Part shown: piece after piece, positions 8,392 to 17,974 of the stretch
Position numbering within the stretch: the stretch's first letter is position 1
Layout: each line of letters opens with the position of its first letter
Source: JAWRCU01 sp033542235
Lineage (GTDB): Bacteria > Pseudomonadota > Alphaproteobacteria > Rhizobiales > Rhizobiaceae
DNA length: 64,000 nucleotides
Reading direction: 5' to 3'
Assembly (NCBI RefSeq): GCF_033542235.1
Contig: NZ_JAWRCU010000016.1
Coordinates: forward strand, 60,700-124,699
Notes under the pieces: generated by a model
The model's input: the letters and a program-made list of their open reading frames with translations, nothing else
Told to the model about the DNA's origin: nothing
The model's database searches: none
Made by a program: the position numbers and the translations under genes

Positions 8392-9195
8392 ATGGGGATA
8401 CCGGCGATGACCGCGCTCGATTTCGCCACGCGCCGCTTCCAGTCGGCTGCTGCGCACTATCTCGCAGGCCGCACGCCATATCCCGAGGCGTTGATCGCCA
8501 ATGTTGCGCGATTGCTTGAATTGCTGTCCACCGACCGGATACTCGATCTCGGCTGCGGCCCGGCGCAACTCGCTACGGCATTCGCGCCTTTCGCCGGGGA
8601 AGTGCTCGCGCTCGACCCTGAGCCGCACATGCTGGCGCTCGCGCGCGAAGCGACCAATGGCCTGCCCAACGTCAAGGTGGCCGAGGGCAGTTCCGATGAC
8701 CTCGGCCCTGAATTCGGTCGCTTCAGGGCGGTGCTGATCGGGCGCGCCTTTCACTGGATGGATCGCGAAGAGACGCTGAAACGGCTTGACCGGCTGATCG
8801 AACCCGACGGCGCAGTCGTGCTGTTCGGCGATGGCCGGCCGGCTATCCCGGAGAACAAATGGGTGAAGGAAGTCGAGGCATTGCTCGAGCGCTACTCCGA
8901 GGACGACGAGGGCCGCAGGCATCGCCGTTCCGATGCGTTCGCGCCTCATATCTCGGTGCTGCTCCGCTCACCCTTCAACCGGCTCCAGCAATTCGGCGTG
9001 ACGGCGGAGCGGGAGCTCACCATCGATGGTCTTGTCGATCGTGCGCTCTCACGGTCGAGCACGTCGCGGGCCCGGCTCGGTGAACGGGTAGACGTCATGA
9101 TCGAGGAACTGCGCGCGCTTGCCGCCGAGCTGTCGTCCTCCGGTCCACTCCTGGAGGTGGTCACGTCGAACGCGCTCATTGCGCGTCGGCCGTAG
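8392..9195 (+). CDS. Class I SAM-dependent methyltransferase (type 11)
   Basis: The protein is 267 residues from ATG 8392, or 262 from ATG 8407 (MTALDFATRRF), which has GGGGA at a better distance, so the start is uncertain. Motif I is RILDLGCGPAQLATAFAPFA at about residues 48-67, followed by the acidic loop ALDPEPHM and the motif GRAFHWMDREETL, typical of the UbiE/Methyltransf_11 group. It is monocistronic between repeats. The substrate cannot be read from the sequence. Confidence 0.85.
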   Translation: MGIPAMTALDFATRRFQSAAAHYLAGRTPYPEALIANVARLLELLSTDRILDLGCGPAQLATAFAPFAGEVLALDPEPHMLALAREATNGLPNVKVAEGSSDDLGPEFGRFRAVLIGRAFHWMDREETLKRLDRLIEPDGAVVLFGDGRPAIPENKWVKEVEALLERYSEDDEGRRHRRSDAFAPHISVLLRSPFNRLQQFGVTAERELTIDGLVDRALSRSSTSRARLGERVDVMIEELRALAAELSSSGPLLEVVTSNALIARRP

Positions 9196-9235
9196 GTGGG
9201 AAGCTAAGCTAAGCGGGAAGAGTAGCGCGTGTGAA

Positions 9236-9389
9236 CCCCCCTCTGTCCTGCCGGACATCTCCCCCTCAAGGGGGGAGATTGGACGGCCGCTTTGGTTTCG
9301 CTAGTCATCTACGTTGGAGATTGGCGAAACCGACGATGACAGCCAATCTCCCCCCTTGAGGGGGAGATGTCCGGCAGGACAGAGGGGGG
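9236..9389. repeat. Intergenic mosaic repeat, copy A
   Basis: Outer arms CCCCCCTCTGTCCTGCCGG and its complement (ending GGGGGG at 9389) are perfectly inverted. Inside each is a stem of CATCTCCCCCTCAAGGGGG type. A core of about 70 bases contains GTTGGAGATTGGCGAAA (9313-9329). Closely related copies are at 19297-19450, 27963-28025 (no core) and 36498-36648 (core inverted). Confidence 0.85.
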
Positions 9390-9441
9390 TCTGAAGGGCG
9401 CCATCAGAGCCTTTTAATCTAGCTCCGCGCTTCAGATCCCC

Positions 9442-10464
9442 TCAAAACTCCGGGATGTTTTCCTTGAAGATGATCTGCAGCCTGGGCGGGTGCTGCTCGC
9501 ATGTAATGCCACGCACGCTGCTGCTCAGGATATTGAGCGCTTCGCGGACCTCGACCCGCGCATTCTGGTCGATGACCGCGTCGATCGTCCCGTCGAGCAG
9601 CAGCGCCTTGTTGCCTTCGGTCGCCTCATGCGCAAGGAAGACCACCGAGCGTTCACGGCCGCGCTCCTTGAGGGCTCGCGCAATGCCCTGATTGCCCGCG
9701 CCGATATTGTAGATGCCGGCAAGGTCGTCGTAGCGGTCGAGCAATGCGGCCGCCTCGGCATAGGCTTTCTCGCGGTCGTCGCGCATCTCGCGCAATTCGA
9801 CGATCGAAAGGTTCGGAAATTCCTCTGCGAGGATATGCCGGAAGCCCATCTCGCGCTCCTCATGGCCGCGATAGGAGAGCGAGCCTGCAAAAAGCGCGAC
9901 CTTCTTCGGCTCCGTCGTGCCGAGGAAGCGCCCGACGATATAGCCTGCGAGCCGCCCGGCCTGGCGGTTGTCGATGCCGACATAGGCGACCCGCGGAACG
10001 TGCAGGATGTCCGTCGCAAGCGTGAGGACCTTCGCGCCGCTCGCCGAGAGGCCTCTGATCGCCTCGCGCACCGTCGGATGGTCGAACGCAATCACCCCGA
10101 CGCCCTGAGTTCGGTCCGTCAGGTCCCGCAGCGTGCGGGCAAGCGTATCGGGGTGGAAACCCTCGATGGAATGGACGCGCACGTCGAGGTCGGGACGCGC
10201 CTCGGCCTGGGACTCGATCTGCTGTCGCAACAGTTTGATATAGGGGTTGGTGCCCATGGGCAGCACGAAGTCAAGGCGAACGATCGCTTCGGGTGCGGCC
10301 TGGCCGCTGTTCGAGCCGGCAGAAATATAGCCCAGCCGCTGCGCCGTCTCGATGACGATCTCCCGCGTGCGGCTGCGCACGCCCGCCCTGTTGTTCAGGA
10401 CACGGTCGACCGTGGCGGCCGATACGCCTGCCTCCCGGGCGATGTCGATCAGGGTAGAGCGCAC
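9442..10464 (-). CDS. LacI-family transcriptional regulator
   Basis: An N-terminal LacI helix-turn-helix (TLIDIAREAGVSAATVDRVL, hinge helix near 45-60) is joined to a periplasmic-binding-protein-like sensor domain (VRLDFVLPMGTNPYIKLLRQ onward). I use GTG at 10464 (340 residues), with AAAGG 8 bases upstream; the frame stays open further upstream but that extension has no LacI-like sequence. It is divergent from the operon beginning at 10994 and is its probable repressor, with the imported sugar or a metabolite as effector. Confidence 0.88.
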   Translation of the reverse strand: MRSTLIDIAREAGVSAATVDRVLNNRAGVRSRTREIVIETAQRLGYISAGSNSGQAAPEAIVRLDFVLPMGTNPYIKLLRQQIESQAEARPDLDVRVHSIEGFHPDTLARTLRDLTDRTQGVGVIAFDHPTVREAIRGLSASGAKVLTLATDILHVPRVAYVGIDNRQAGRLAGYIVGRFLGTTEPKKVALFAGSLSYRGHEEREMGFRHILAEEFPNLSIVELREMRDDREKAYAEAAALLDRYDDLAGIYNIGAGNQGIARALKERGRERSVVFLAHEATEGNKALLLDGTIDAVIDQNARVEVREALNILSSSVRGITCEQHPPRLQIIFKENIPEF

Positions 10465-10566
10465 GTCAGTTGCCTTTTGCCGGCGATGCGTGAGCGCAGG
10501 TCGCTGCCGCATGGCCGGATCTCGTTGAGCTGCTCGCCGCCCCCTCGCGACGAGTGATTCTGATGT

Positions 10567-10809
10567 GAAATGATGTATCTGCGTCGCAAGATGATGCAAG
10601 CGGACCCGGGCTGCATCTCGTGGCAGCCTGGGTCCAGTGGCCTCGAAAACCATCGGAAAACACATCAAAATCCAGCAGTTGCACCGCGAGACGGCATGAC
10701 TGCCATGCGGGATCCGATTGATTTTCCGGCATATTCCCTCGCTCGTGAGCCATTATGATGTTTTCTGAGTAGAAATGATGTTGACAGCGATCGGGCGGGG
10801 TCGTCAATA
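10567..10809 (+). promoter_or_regulatory. Probable promoter and repeated motifs of the 10994 operon
   Basis: TTGACA (10781-10786) is followed after 17 bases by TCAATA (10804-10809), a good sigma-70-type promoter. ATGATGTT occurs at 10755-10762 and again at 10775-10782, 20 bases or two helical turns apart, the second overlapping the -35 box. GAAATGATGT occurs at 10567-10576 and 10772-10781. These are candidate binding sites for the divergent LacI regulator, though not the usual palindromic operator. Confidence 0.5.
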
Positions 10810-10855
10810 TCAATCAGGATGGACCTGGAGGAGCGGGTCCACAGGGAGGATTCCA

Positions 10856-10918
10856 ATGTCGGATTTGACCCGCTTGATGCGGCGTTCGTCGCTTCGCGTA
10901 TTCGACTGCGCCAGCTGA
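10856..10918 (+). CDS. Possible 20-residue leader peptide
   Basis: A short frame, MSDLTRLMRRSSLRVFDCAS, starts 5 bases after GGGAGGA, one of the best ribosome sites in the window. It ends 75 bases before the dehydrogenase start. A hairpin follows at 10936-10958 (ACGAACG/CGTTCGT, 9-base loop) and then the ribosome site of the first structural gene. The arrangement resembles a leader peptide with an attenuator, but conservation is unknown. Confidence 0.4.
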   Translation: MSDLTRLMRRSSLRVFDCAS

Positions 10919-10993
10919 GGGTAGCCGTCGCCAAAACGAACGAACAGGAAGCGTTCGTCCGACGAGCGCCTGAGAGAAAGCCCGGGAGGAGAG

Positions 10994-12085
10994 ATGGCCA
11001 AGGCGCCGAAATTCGAGCCGGACGTGAAGGTCCGCACGAAGGGGTACAAGATCGGCTGCATTGGAGCAGGGATGATCATGGCGGAATGCCATCTCGCCGC
11101 CTATAAGCAGGCGGGCTTTCAAGTGGCGGCGATCGCCTCGCGGACCAAGGCAAATGCGGAAAAGGTCGCCAAGCGCTGGGGTATCCCGAAAGTCCACGAA
11201 ACGCCGGAAGAGCTGATCGAAGATCCAAGTATCGAGATCGTCGACCTCGCCTTCCCGCCCGACCAACAGCCTGCGCTCATCCGGCATGCGCTGAAGCAGG
11301 AGCACGTCAAGGCGATCCTGGCCCAGAAGCCGCTGGCGCTGTCGCTCAAAGAAGCGGTCAAGCTGCGCGACCAGGCTGAGAAGGCCGGCAAGATCCTCTC
11401 GGTCAACCAGAACATGCGCTACGACCAGTCGATGCGTGTCCTGAAGCAGATCATCGACTCGGGCGCGCTCGGCGACATCGTCTTCGCCGAGATCGACATG
11501 CACGCGATCCCGCACTGGCAGACGTTCCTCGAAGACTATGACCGGCTGACGCTCTCGAACATGGCCGTCCATCATCTCGACGTGCTGCGCTTCCTGTTCG
11601 GCGATCCGACCGAGATCACGACCCTCACTCGCAAGGACCCGCGCACGAAATTCGATCACTCGGACGGTATCACGGTCTCGACGATCAAATTCCCGTCGGG
11701 CGTCATGGCAGTTTCGCTGGAGGACGTGTGGTCCGGTCCCCGTGAGAAAGGCTACAAGGACGACCAGCACATCAGCTGGCGGGTGGACGGCACGTTTGGC
11801 GTCGCCAAGGGCACGATTGGCTGGCCGACCGGCGTCGCCTCCACGCTCACCTATGCATCGACCAGCACGACCGGCGGCAAATGGGTCACGCCGAAATGGG
11901 AAACCATGTGGTTCCCGCATGCCTTCATCGGCGTCATGGAGCAACTCCAACACGCCGTGAAGACGGGGGAGCCGCCGGCTCTCTCGGTCGCCGACAACGT
12001 CAAGACCATGGCACTGGTCGAGGCGGGCTATCGCTCGATCGCCAAGGGGCGCACGGTCAAGCTCTCCGAAATCCCGATAAACTGA
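10994..12085 (+). CDS. Gfo/Idh/MocA-family NAD(P)-dependent sugar dehydrogenase
   Basis: The 363-residue protein has a Rossmann N-terminus (KIGCIGAGMIMAECH, residues 19-33) and the alpha/beta C-terminal domain of the family. The usual EKP motif is AQKP here (Gln111-Lys112-Pro113), so the lysine is kept and the preceding Glu is replaced. A GGAGGAGAG site precedes the ATG. It heads an operon with an isomerase, an ABC transporter, DUF4432, SDR and CoA-transferase genes. It probably oxidises the imported sugar or its keto form; the substrate is unknown. Confidence 0.87.
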   Translation: MAKAPKFEPDVKVRTKGYKIGCIGAGMIMAECHLAAYKQAGFQVAAIASRTKANAEKVAKRWGIPKVHETPEELIEDPSIEIVDLAFPPDQQPALIRHALKQEHVKAILAQKPLALSLKEAVKLRDQAEKAGKILSVNQNMRYDQSMRVLKQIIDSGALGDIVFAEIDMHAIPHWQTFLEDYDRLTLSNMAVHHLDVLRFLFGDPTEITTLTRKDPRTKFDHSDGITVSTIKFPSGVMAVSLEDVWSGPREKGYKDDQHISWRVDGTFGVAKGTIGWPTGVASTLTYASTSTTGGKWVTPKWETMWFPHAFIGVMEQLQHAVKTGEPPALSVADNVKTMALVEAGYRSIAKGRTVKLSEIPIN

Positions 12086-12108
12086 TCTGCCGAGGAGGAA
12101 TTCACGCC

Positions 12109-13023
12109 ATGATGCAAGCTGGCATTTTCACGGGTTATTTCCCGTACGGCCTGGAGGAGACGGCAAGGAAGATCCGCGGGCTCGGCTTCAATACGGTGCA
12201 GCTCGACCTTCATTTCAGGGATATCGACATGTCGGCCGGCCAGATCACCAAGGACAAGGCGAAGAGGGTGCGCGACGTCTTCCGCGACCACGAGCTGCCG
12301 ATCTGCTGCGTCTCCGGCTATACGAACATCGTCCATCCGGACAAGGCCGAGCGCGAGAAGCGCGTCGGCTACCTCAAGGAGATCATCCGCAGCGCTCGCG
12401 ATCTCGGCTCGCCTTACGTGATCTCCGAGACGGGCACCTTCAACACCGAATCCGACTGGGTCCACCACCCGAAAAACAAGACCGAGGAGGGGTTCGAGGA
12501 ATGCCGCAAAGTGATCGCCGACCTTGCCCAGACGGCCTATGATCACGGTGCGGTGTTCTGTCTCGAAACCTACGTCAACAACGTGGTGGGCTCGGTCGAG
12601 GAAACGGTGAAGATGTTCGCGCAGGTCGATCATCCGGGCCTCGGTCTCCTGATGGACCCGACCAACTATTTCGAGAGCCACAATATCGACCGCATGGACC
12701 AGATCCTGAACCAGGTCTTCGACACGCTCACCGACAAGATCAGGATAGCGCACGCCAAGGATGTGAAGCGCTCGGGCGAGGACAAGTCCGAGAAGCACGC
12801 CGATATCGGCGACGCCAATGCAATGGAAAGCCATACATTCCGCGGGGTCGGCGAGATCGAGCTCCCGGCGCCCGGCCTCGGCGAGCTGAACTATGACCTC
12901 TATCTCAGGCGGCTCGCCGAGAAACATCCGAACATCCCGGTCATCATCGAGCACCTGGCGGAAGACGATGTGCCCCGGGCGAAGAAGTTCCTCGACGGCA
13001 AGTTCAAGGCGAACGGGCTCTGA
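12109..13023 (+). CDS. Sugar phosphate isomerase/epimerase (xylose isomerase-like TIM barrel)
   Basis: Numbering from the first of two adjacent ATGs gives 304 residues. The AP_endonuc_2 TIM-barrel signature residues are present: Glu153 (CLETY), Asp183 (LLMDPTN), His215 (IAHAKDVK) and Glu281 (VIIEHL) would bind the divalent metal. GAGGAGGAA precedes the start, 23 bases after the dehydrogenase stop. Paired with a Gfo/Idh/MocA enzyme, such proteins usually interconvert keto and aldo sugars or inosose-type intermediates. The exact substrate cannot be stated. Confidence 0.85.
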   Translation: MMQAGIFTGYFPYGLEETARKIRGLGFNTVQLDLHFRDIDMSAGQITKDKAKRVRDVFRDHELPICCVSGYTNIVHPDKAEREKRVGYLKEIIRSARDLGSPYVISETGTFNTESDWVHHPKNKTEEGFEECRKVIADLAQTAYDHGAVFCLETYVNNVVGSVEETVKMFAQVDHPGLGLLMDPTNYFESHNIDRMDQILNQVFDTLTDKIRIAHAKDVKRSGEDKSEKHADIGDANAMESHTFRGVGEIELPAPGLGELNYDLYLRRLAEKHPNIPVIIEHLAEDDVPRAKKFLDGKFKANGL

Positions 13024-13133
13024 GGAGACGTCCGGCTGCAGCGAAGGTCATGCCGAGCTGACGTCGAGACGAGGCCCGAAACGATCCGGGCCGAGGAGGA
13101 GCAGAGTAGCAGTTTCACAATGGGAGGAAACAG

Positions 13134-14063
13134 ATGAAGAAGTTGCGACTGTTGTTCTATGGCCTGATGATCGCGCTGGCGCTGCCGGTAGCGGCACAGG
13201 CAAAGACGCTCTACTGGATCTCGCATGGCGGCCCGGCCGATCCGGTCTGGACCTACTTCCTGCAGGGCGCCGAGTTGTGGGCGAAGTCGACGGGCCAGAC
13301 CGTCAAGACCTCGTTCCACAACGGCGATGTTCCCTCCCAGCAGGAAGCGATCCGCGCGGCGATCGCCGCCAAAGCCGACGCGATCGTCACCACCAGCCCA
13401 GACCCGGGCAGCCTTGTGGAGATCGTCAAGGAAGCGAAGGCCGCCAACATCCCGCTGATCAACTTCAATACGCCTGATCCGTCGGCTCATTTCCAGGCCT
13501 ATGTCGGCACCGATCTCATCGTCGTCGGCAAGGGCTGGGCGCAATACCTGGTCGACAAGGGCCTCGTGAAGAAGGGCGATTTCGTCTGGATGCCAGTCGA
13601 GGTCCCCGGCGCCAGCTACGGTGTCGAGGAGGAGAAGGGCATCAAGCAGGTCTTCGAACCGCTCGGCATCACCTGGGAGATCACCGAAACGACGCTCGAC
13701 CAGGCCGAAGTCATCACGCGCATGAGCGACTACCTCAGCGCCAATCGCGGGAAGATCAAGGCGATCATCGGCCTTGGCGATCTGGCGACGGGCAGCATCA
13801 AGCGCGTGTTCGACCAGGTCGGTGTGAAGCCGGGCGAAATCCCGGTTGTCGGCTGGGGCAACTCGCTCGACACCACCGGCGAGGTCAAGGAAGGCTATGT
13901 GAACGCCGCCCAGTGGCAGGATCCGCAGGCGACCAGCTATCTCGCGCTCTCGCTGGCGCTGATGGCGAGCGACGGCATTCCGCCGGCCTTCAACATCATC
14001 ACCGGTGCGCTCTACGAGAAGGACGGCGCCGACGTCTACGAGAAAGTCATGGCGGGCAAGTAG
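13134..14063 (+). CDS. Sugar ABC transporter substrate-binding protein (RbsB/FrcB-like)
   Basis: This 309-residue periplasmic-binding protein of the ribose/fructose (CUT2) type has a signal peptide at 1-23 ending AQA. Mature sequence KTLYWISHGGPADPVWTYFL and the NGDVPSQQEAIRAAIAAKAD region match the peripla_BP_4 fold. GGGAGGAAAC sits before the ATG. It is the receptor for the permease at 14175 and ATPase at 15151. The order binding protein, permease, single-domain ATPase is like frcBCA of Sinorhizobium. Confidence 0.9.
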   Translation: MKKLRLLFYGLMIALALPVAAQAKTLYWISHGGPADPVWTYFLQGAELWAKSTGQTVKTSFHNGDVPSQQEAIRAAIAAKADAIVTTSPDPGSLVEIVKEAKAANIPLINFNTPDPSAHFQAYVGTDLIVVGKGWAQYLVDKGLVKKGDFVWMPVEVPGASYGVEEEKGIKQVFEPLGITWEITETTLDQAEVITRMSDYLSANRGKIKAIIGLGDLATGSIKRVFDQVGVKPGEIPVVGWGNSLDTTGEVKEGYVNAAQWQDPQATSYLALSLALMASDGIPPAFNIITGALYEKDGADVYEKVMAGK

Positions 14064-14082
14064 GTCCCCCGAGCACAGGCCC

Positions 14083-14102
14083 CCGCGGCCTAATCGCCGC
14101 GG
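14083..14102 (+). terminator. Intercistronic hairpin after the binding-protein gene
   Basis: CCGCGGC (14083-14089) and GCCGCGG (14096-14102) form a 7-base GC stem with a 6-base loop in the 111-base gap before the permease. There is no T-run, so mRNA stabilisation or partial attenuation is more likely than full termination. Confidence 0.55.
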
Positions 14103-14174
14103 AGGCCGTCCAGGCAACGATGATCCCGAAAAACGCTGCAGGCGCTGATCGCCCGGCAGCCCTGAAAGTCGAAT

Positions 14175-15146
14175 ATGGCCCAGCGTCTGTTTGCCAAACC
14201 CGAATTCGGCCCGCTCGTGCTGTTGATCGCCGAGCTCGTCATCTTCTACGCGATCAACCCGCAATTCCTGTCGCCGCTTAACATCAGCAACACAATGGCC
14301 TTCTCCGTCGAGCTTGGCCTCATCGCATTGGGGATGACGCTGCTGATGACGTCCGGCGAGTTCGATCTGTCGGTCGGCTCAGTCTTCGGCCTGACGCCGG
14401 TGATCATGTGGACGCTGTTCAACAGCGGTTCGCTTCCTCTCGAGATTTCTTTCGTCGCCGCCATGCTGCTTGCCGCCTTGATCGGGCTTGCCAATGGTCT
14501 GTTCGTGACCAGGCTGAAGATACCGTCCTTCCTGGTGACGCTGGGCATGCTGCTCGTGGCGCGTGGGACGGCGCTTTTCGTCACTGACGGCTTCCCGCAG
14601 CGGACATGGAACTCCGGCGGGCATTGGCTGGCACAGGTGCTGGTGGGCGATTTCTATGTCGGCCCATTCCGCATCTACATGTCTCTGTTCTGGTTCATCC
14701 TGGTCGCGGTCGCGCTAGGATACACACTGACGCAGACCAAGTTCGGCAACTGGATCCAGGCCTCAGGCGGCAATCCCAATGCCGCCCGCGCGCGCGGCGT
14801 CAATGTCGACCGTACCAAGGTCGCGCTCTTCATGCTCACCTCCGTCCTGTCGGCCTTTGCGGGCATCATCAGCTCGATACGCACCTCTGCCGCCAACCCG
14901 AACAGCGGCACAGGCTATGAGCTGGAGGTGATCGCCATGGTCGTCATCGGCGGCACAGCACTGACCGGGGGGCGAGGCACCATCATCGGCACGGTGATCG
15001 GCATCTTCATCCTGCGCGTGATGCGTAACGGCATCGTCATGATCGGCGTGCCCGGCCTCGCCTACAATATTTTCATCGGCGCAATCATCCTCGGCATGAT
15101 GGCCCTTCACTCGGGCCTCGAGCGCAGACACCAGACGGGGAACTAG
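14175..15146 (+). CDS. Sugar ABC transporter permease (RbsC/FrcC-like)
   Basis: This 323-residue inner-membrane permease of the CUT2 type has 8-10 hydrophobic segments. Family cues are TSGEFDLSVGSVFGL near residue 57 and the loop VVIGGTALTGGRGTIIGT near 255, both typical of BPD_transp_2 permeases. The ATPase gene starts 4 bases after its stop, which indicates coupled translation. Confidence 0.92.
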   Translation: MAQRLFAKPEFGPLVLLIAELVIFYAINPQFLSPLNISNTMAFSVELGLIALGMTLLMTSGEFDLSVGSVFGLTPVIMWTLFNSGSLPLEISFVAAMLLAALIGLANGLFVTRLKIPSFLVTLGMLLVARGTALFVTDGFPQRTWNSGGHWLAQVLVGDFYVGPFRIYMSLFWFILVAVALGYTLTQTKFGNWIQASGGNPNAARARGVNVDRTKVALFMLTSVLSAFAGIISSIRTSAANPNSGTGYELEVIAMVVIGGTALTGGRGTIIGTVIGIFILRVMRNGIVMIGVPGLAYNIFIGAIILGMMALHSGLERRHQTGN

Positions 15147-15150
15147 GACC

Positions 15151-15927
<777 letters not shown>

Positions 15928-15981
15928 GCGTGGCCCGCGCTTTGTCCCGAAGACGCAATATAGACTGAAGGATGACACTTC

Positions 15982-17163
15982 ATGGTGAAACTATACGGTG
16001 AGACGCTGACGCGTCGGCAGCTCTCCGAGCGCTCGAGTGCGCTGTCGCAATTCGCAGGTGTGCGGCTGATGACGTTGGGGGACGGCGTCGAGCGCGGCAT
16101 CCGCATGCTCGAGTTCCGCACCGGCACGGGCCTGCGGTTCACAGTGCTCGTCGACCGCGCGCTCGACATTGCCGACTGCGAGTATCGCGGCATGGCCGTC
16201 GGCTGGCATTCGCCGTCGGGCTTCAAGCATCCCGGGCTTGCCGAATATGAGGGCGAGGGCGGACTTGCCTGGCTACGCAGCTTCTCGGGTCTGGTGATGA
16301 CCTGCGGCCTCGATCACATCCTCTTCATGTATGACGAGCCGGCCGACCATTATGTCTACGGCCCACGCAAATCGGTCAGCCACTCGATCCACGGCCGCGT
16401 CGCCACCATCCCCGCACGGCTCACCGGCTACGGCGAGTCCTGGGAGGGCGACGACTGCACGCTCTGGTGCGAAGGCGTGGTGAGGCAGGGCACGGTGTTC
16501 GGCGAGGACCTCGAACTCGTGCGGCGCATCGAGGCCAAGGTCGGCTCGAACGAGATCAGGCTCTTCGATCGCGTTGTCAACCGCGGCTTCTACAGGACGC
16601 CGCATATGTTCTGCTACCACATCAATGTCGGGCATCCGGTCGTGGCCGAAGGTTCGCGCTACCTGGCGCCGATCAAGGACGTCGTCTGGGCAGCACATGC
16701 CGGCGCGGACTACCGCAAACAGAAGGTCGGCTATCGCACATTTCCCGCGCCGCAGCTCAATTTCCATGAGCAGGTCTGGCAGCACGAGCTTGCCGCCGGC
16801 GACAGCGGCGAGGCTCCCGTCGCCCTGGTCAACGACGCGCTCGGCATCGGCTTCGAGGTCGTCACCCGCAAGGATCAGTTTCCCTGCATGTATGAGTGGC
16901 AGAACCTGCAGGCCGGGCAATATGCGGTCGGGATTGAGCCGTCGACCAACCACGTGCTCGGCCACAAGGCGGCGCGCGAGCGCGGCGAGCTGATCTGGCT
17001 CGAGCATGGCGACGAGCGCAGCTACGACACGATTTTTCGTATCCTCGCCGGCAAGGACGAGATCGCGGCGGCCGAGAAGCGCATCACCGCGCTGGCCAGG
17101 CAGCCGGAAGAGGATTTCCCGGAACCTTCCGGCAATCATCTCCCGATCGGAGGCCGGTCATGA
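15982..17163 (+). CDS. DUF4432 protein (aldose 1-epimerase-like fold)
   Basis: The 393-residue protein has galactose-mutarotase-like features: TVLVDRALDIADCEYRGMAV near residues 53-72, CGLDHILF near 110, SIHGRVATIPARL near 135 and FCYHINVGHPVV near 211, consistent with DUF4432. The conserved His and Asp/Glu residues suggest sugar binding and possibly mutarotation or isomerisation. It sits between the transporter and the SDR gene, whose start overlaps its stop as ATGA, so its job is probably in the same sugar pathway. No enzymatic activity is known to me for this exact clade. Confidence 0.8.
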   Translation: MVKLYGETLTRRQLSERSSALSQFAGVRLMTLGDGVERGIRMLEFRTGTGLRFTVLVDRALDIADCEYRGMAVGWHSPSGFKHPGLAEYEGEGGLAWLRSFSGLVMTCGLDHILFMYDEPADHYVYGPRKSVSHSIHGRVATIPARLTGYGESWEGDDCTLWCEGVVRQGTVFGEDLELVRRIEAKVGSNEIRLFDRVVNRGFYRTPHMFCYHINVGHPVVAEGSRYLAPIKDVVWAAHAGADYRKQKVGYRTFPAPQLNFHEQVWQHELAAGDSGEAPVALVNDALGIGFEVVTRKDQFPCMYEWQNLQAGQYAVGIEPSTNHVLGHKAARERGELIWLEHGDERSYDTIFRILAGKDEIAAAEKRITALARQPEEDFPEPSGNHLPIGGRS

Positions 17164-17948
17164 ATGCCAGGCAGTCTGCCGGCAGGCCAGGTTCGCTTTC
17201 GATTGCCGGCAAGACGATCCTTTACACGGGCGCAGCCGGCGGGCTCGGCACCGAGACCACGCTGCAGTTCCTGCGCGCCGGCGCGCAGGTCATCGCGGTC
17301 GACAACGACCACGGGAAGGTCGAGAACCTGCTCGCTTTGGCGAAACAGGAAAGCCTGAAAGGTCTGACAATCTGTGAGGCCGATCTGTCGGACCTTGCGG
17401 GCCTGCGCACGAGACTGGAGAAGAAATCGGCCGAGGTCGGCGGTTTCGATGTCGTCATCAACAACGCCGCGATCTACCCCTCGAAGGACTTCGAGGAGTA
17501 TACGATCGAGGAGTTCCAGGCCGTGCAGCGCGTCAATGTCGATGCCGGCATCGTCTGCGTGCAGGTGGGGCTGCCGCACATGCGCGAACAGGCTTTTGGC
17601 CGCATCATCAACATCGCCTCGGTGACCTTCTATGGCGGCTGGGCAAAGCTCGCGCCCTATGTCCAGTCCAAAGGCGCGCTGGTCGGCCTGACGCGCGCCT
17701 GGGCTCGCGAGTTCGGCGAGTACGGCATTACCGTCAATGCGATCGCGCCGGGCGCCTTCCCGACGGACGCCGAGAAGATCCATCCCGACCCCGAAGGCTA
17801 TACGCGCTTCGTGCTCGATCATCAGGCGGTGAAGCGGCGCGGGCATGCTCGCGACATCGCAAATGCGCTGATATTCCTCGCTTCCGACGAAGCCGGCTTC
17901 ATCACCGGCCAGACGCTCAGTGTCGACGGCGGCTGGGTGATGCACTGA
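17160..17948 (+). CDS. Short-chain dehydrogenase/reductase
   Basis: This 262-residue SDR has the classical cofactor motif TGAAGGLG (23-30), NNAA (101-104), and catalytic Ser154, Tyr167 and Lys171 (YVQSK). The C-terminus GFITGQTLSVDGGWVMH is standard. It likely oxidises a sugar, sugar acid or a lactone precursor in the same operon. Translation is coupled to the DUF4432 gene by a four-base overlap, and the CoA-transferase follows after 26 bases. Confidence 0.9.
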   Translation: MNARQSAGRPGSLSIAGKTILYTGAAGGLGTETTLQFLRAGAQVIAVDNDHGKVENLLALAKQESLKGLTICEADLSDLAGLRTRLEKKSAEVGGFDVVINNAAIYPSKDFEEYTIEEFQAVQRVNVDAGIVCVQVGLPHMREQAFGRIINIASVTFYGGWAKLAPYVQSKGALVGLTRAWAREFGEYGITVNAIAPGAFPTDAEKIHPDPEGYTRFVLDHQAVKRRGHARDIANALIFLASDEAGFITGQTLSVDGGWVMH

Positions 17949-17974
17949 CAGGCAATAAGGATCAAAGACAGATC

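Noticed and set aside
10819..11106. 95-residue frame overlapping the start of the dehydrogenase gene
   Set aside because: Out of frame with the strong gene at 10994 and covers its ribosome site; the short frame at 10856 is a better candidate in this leader.
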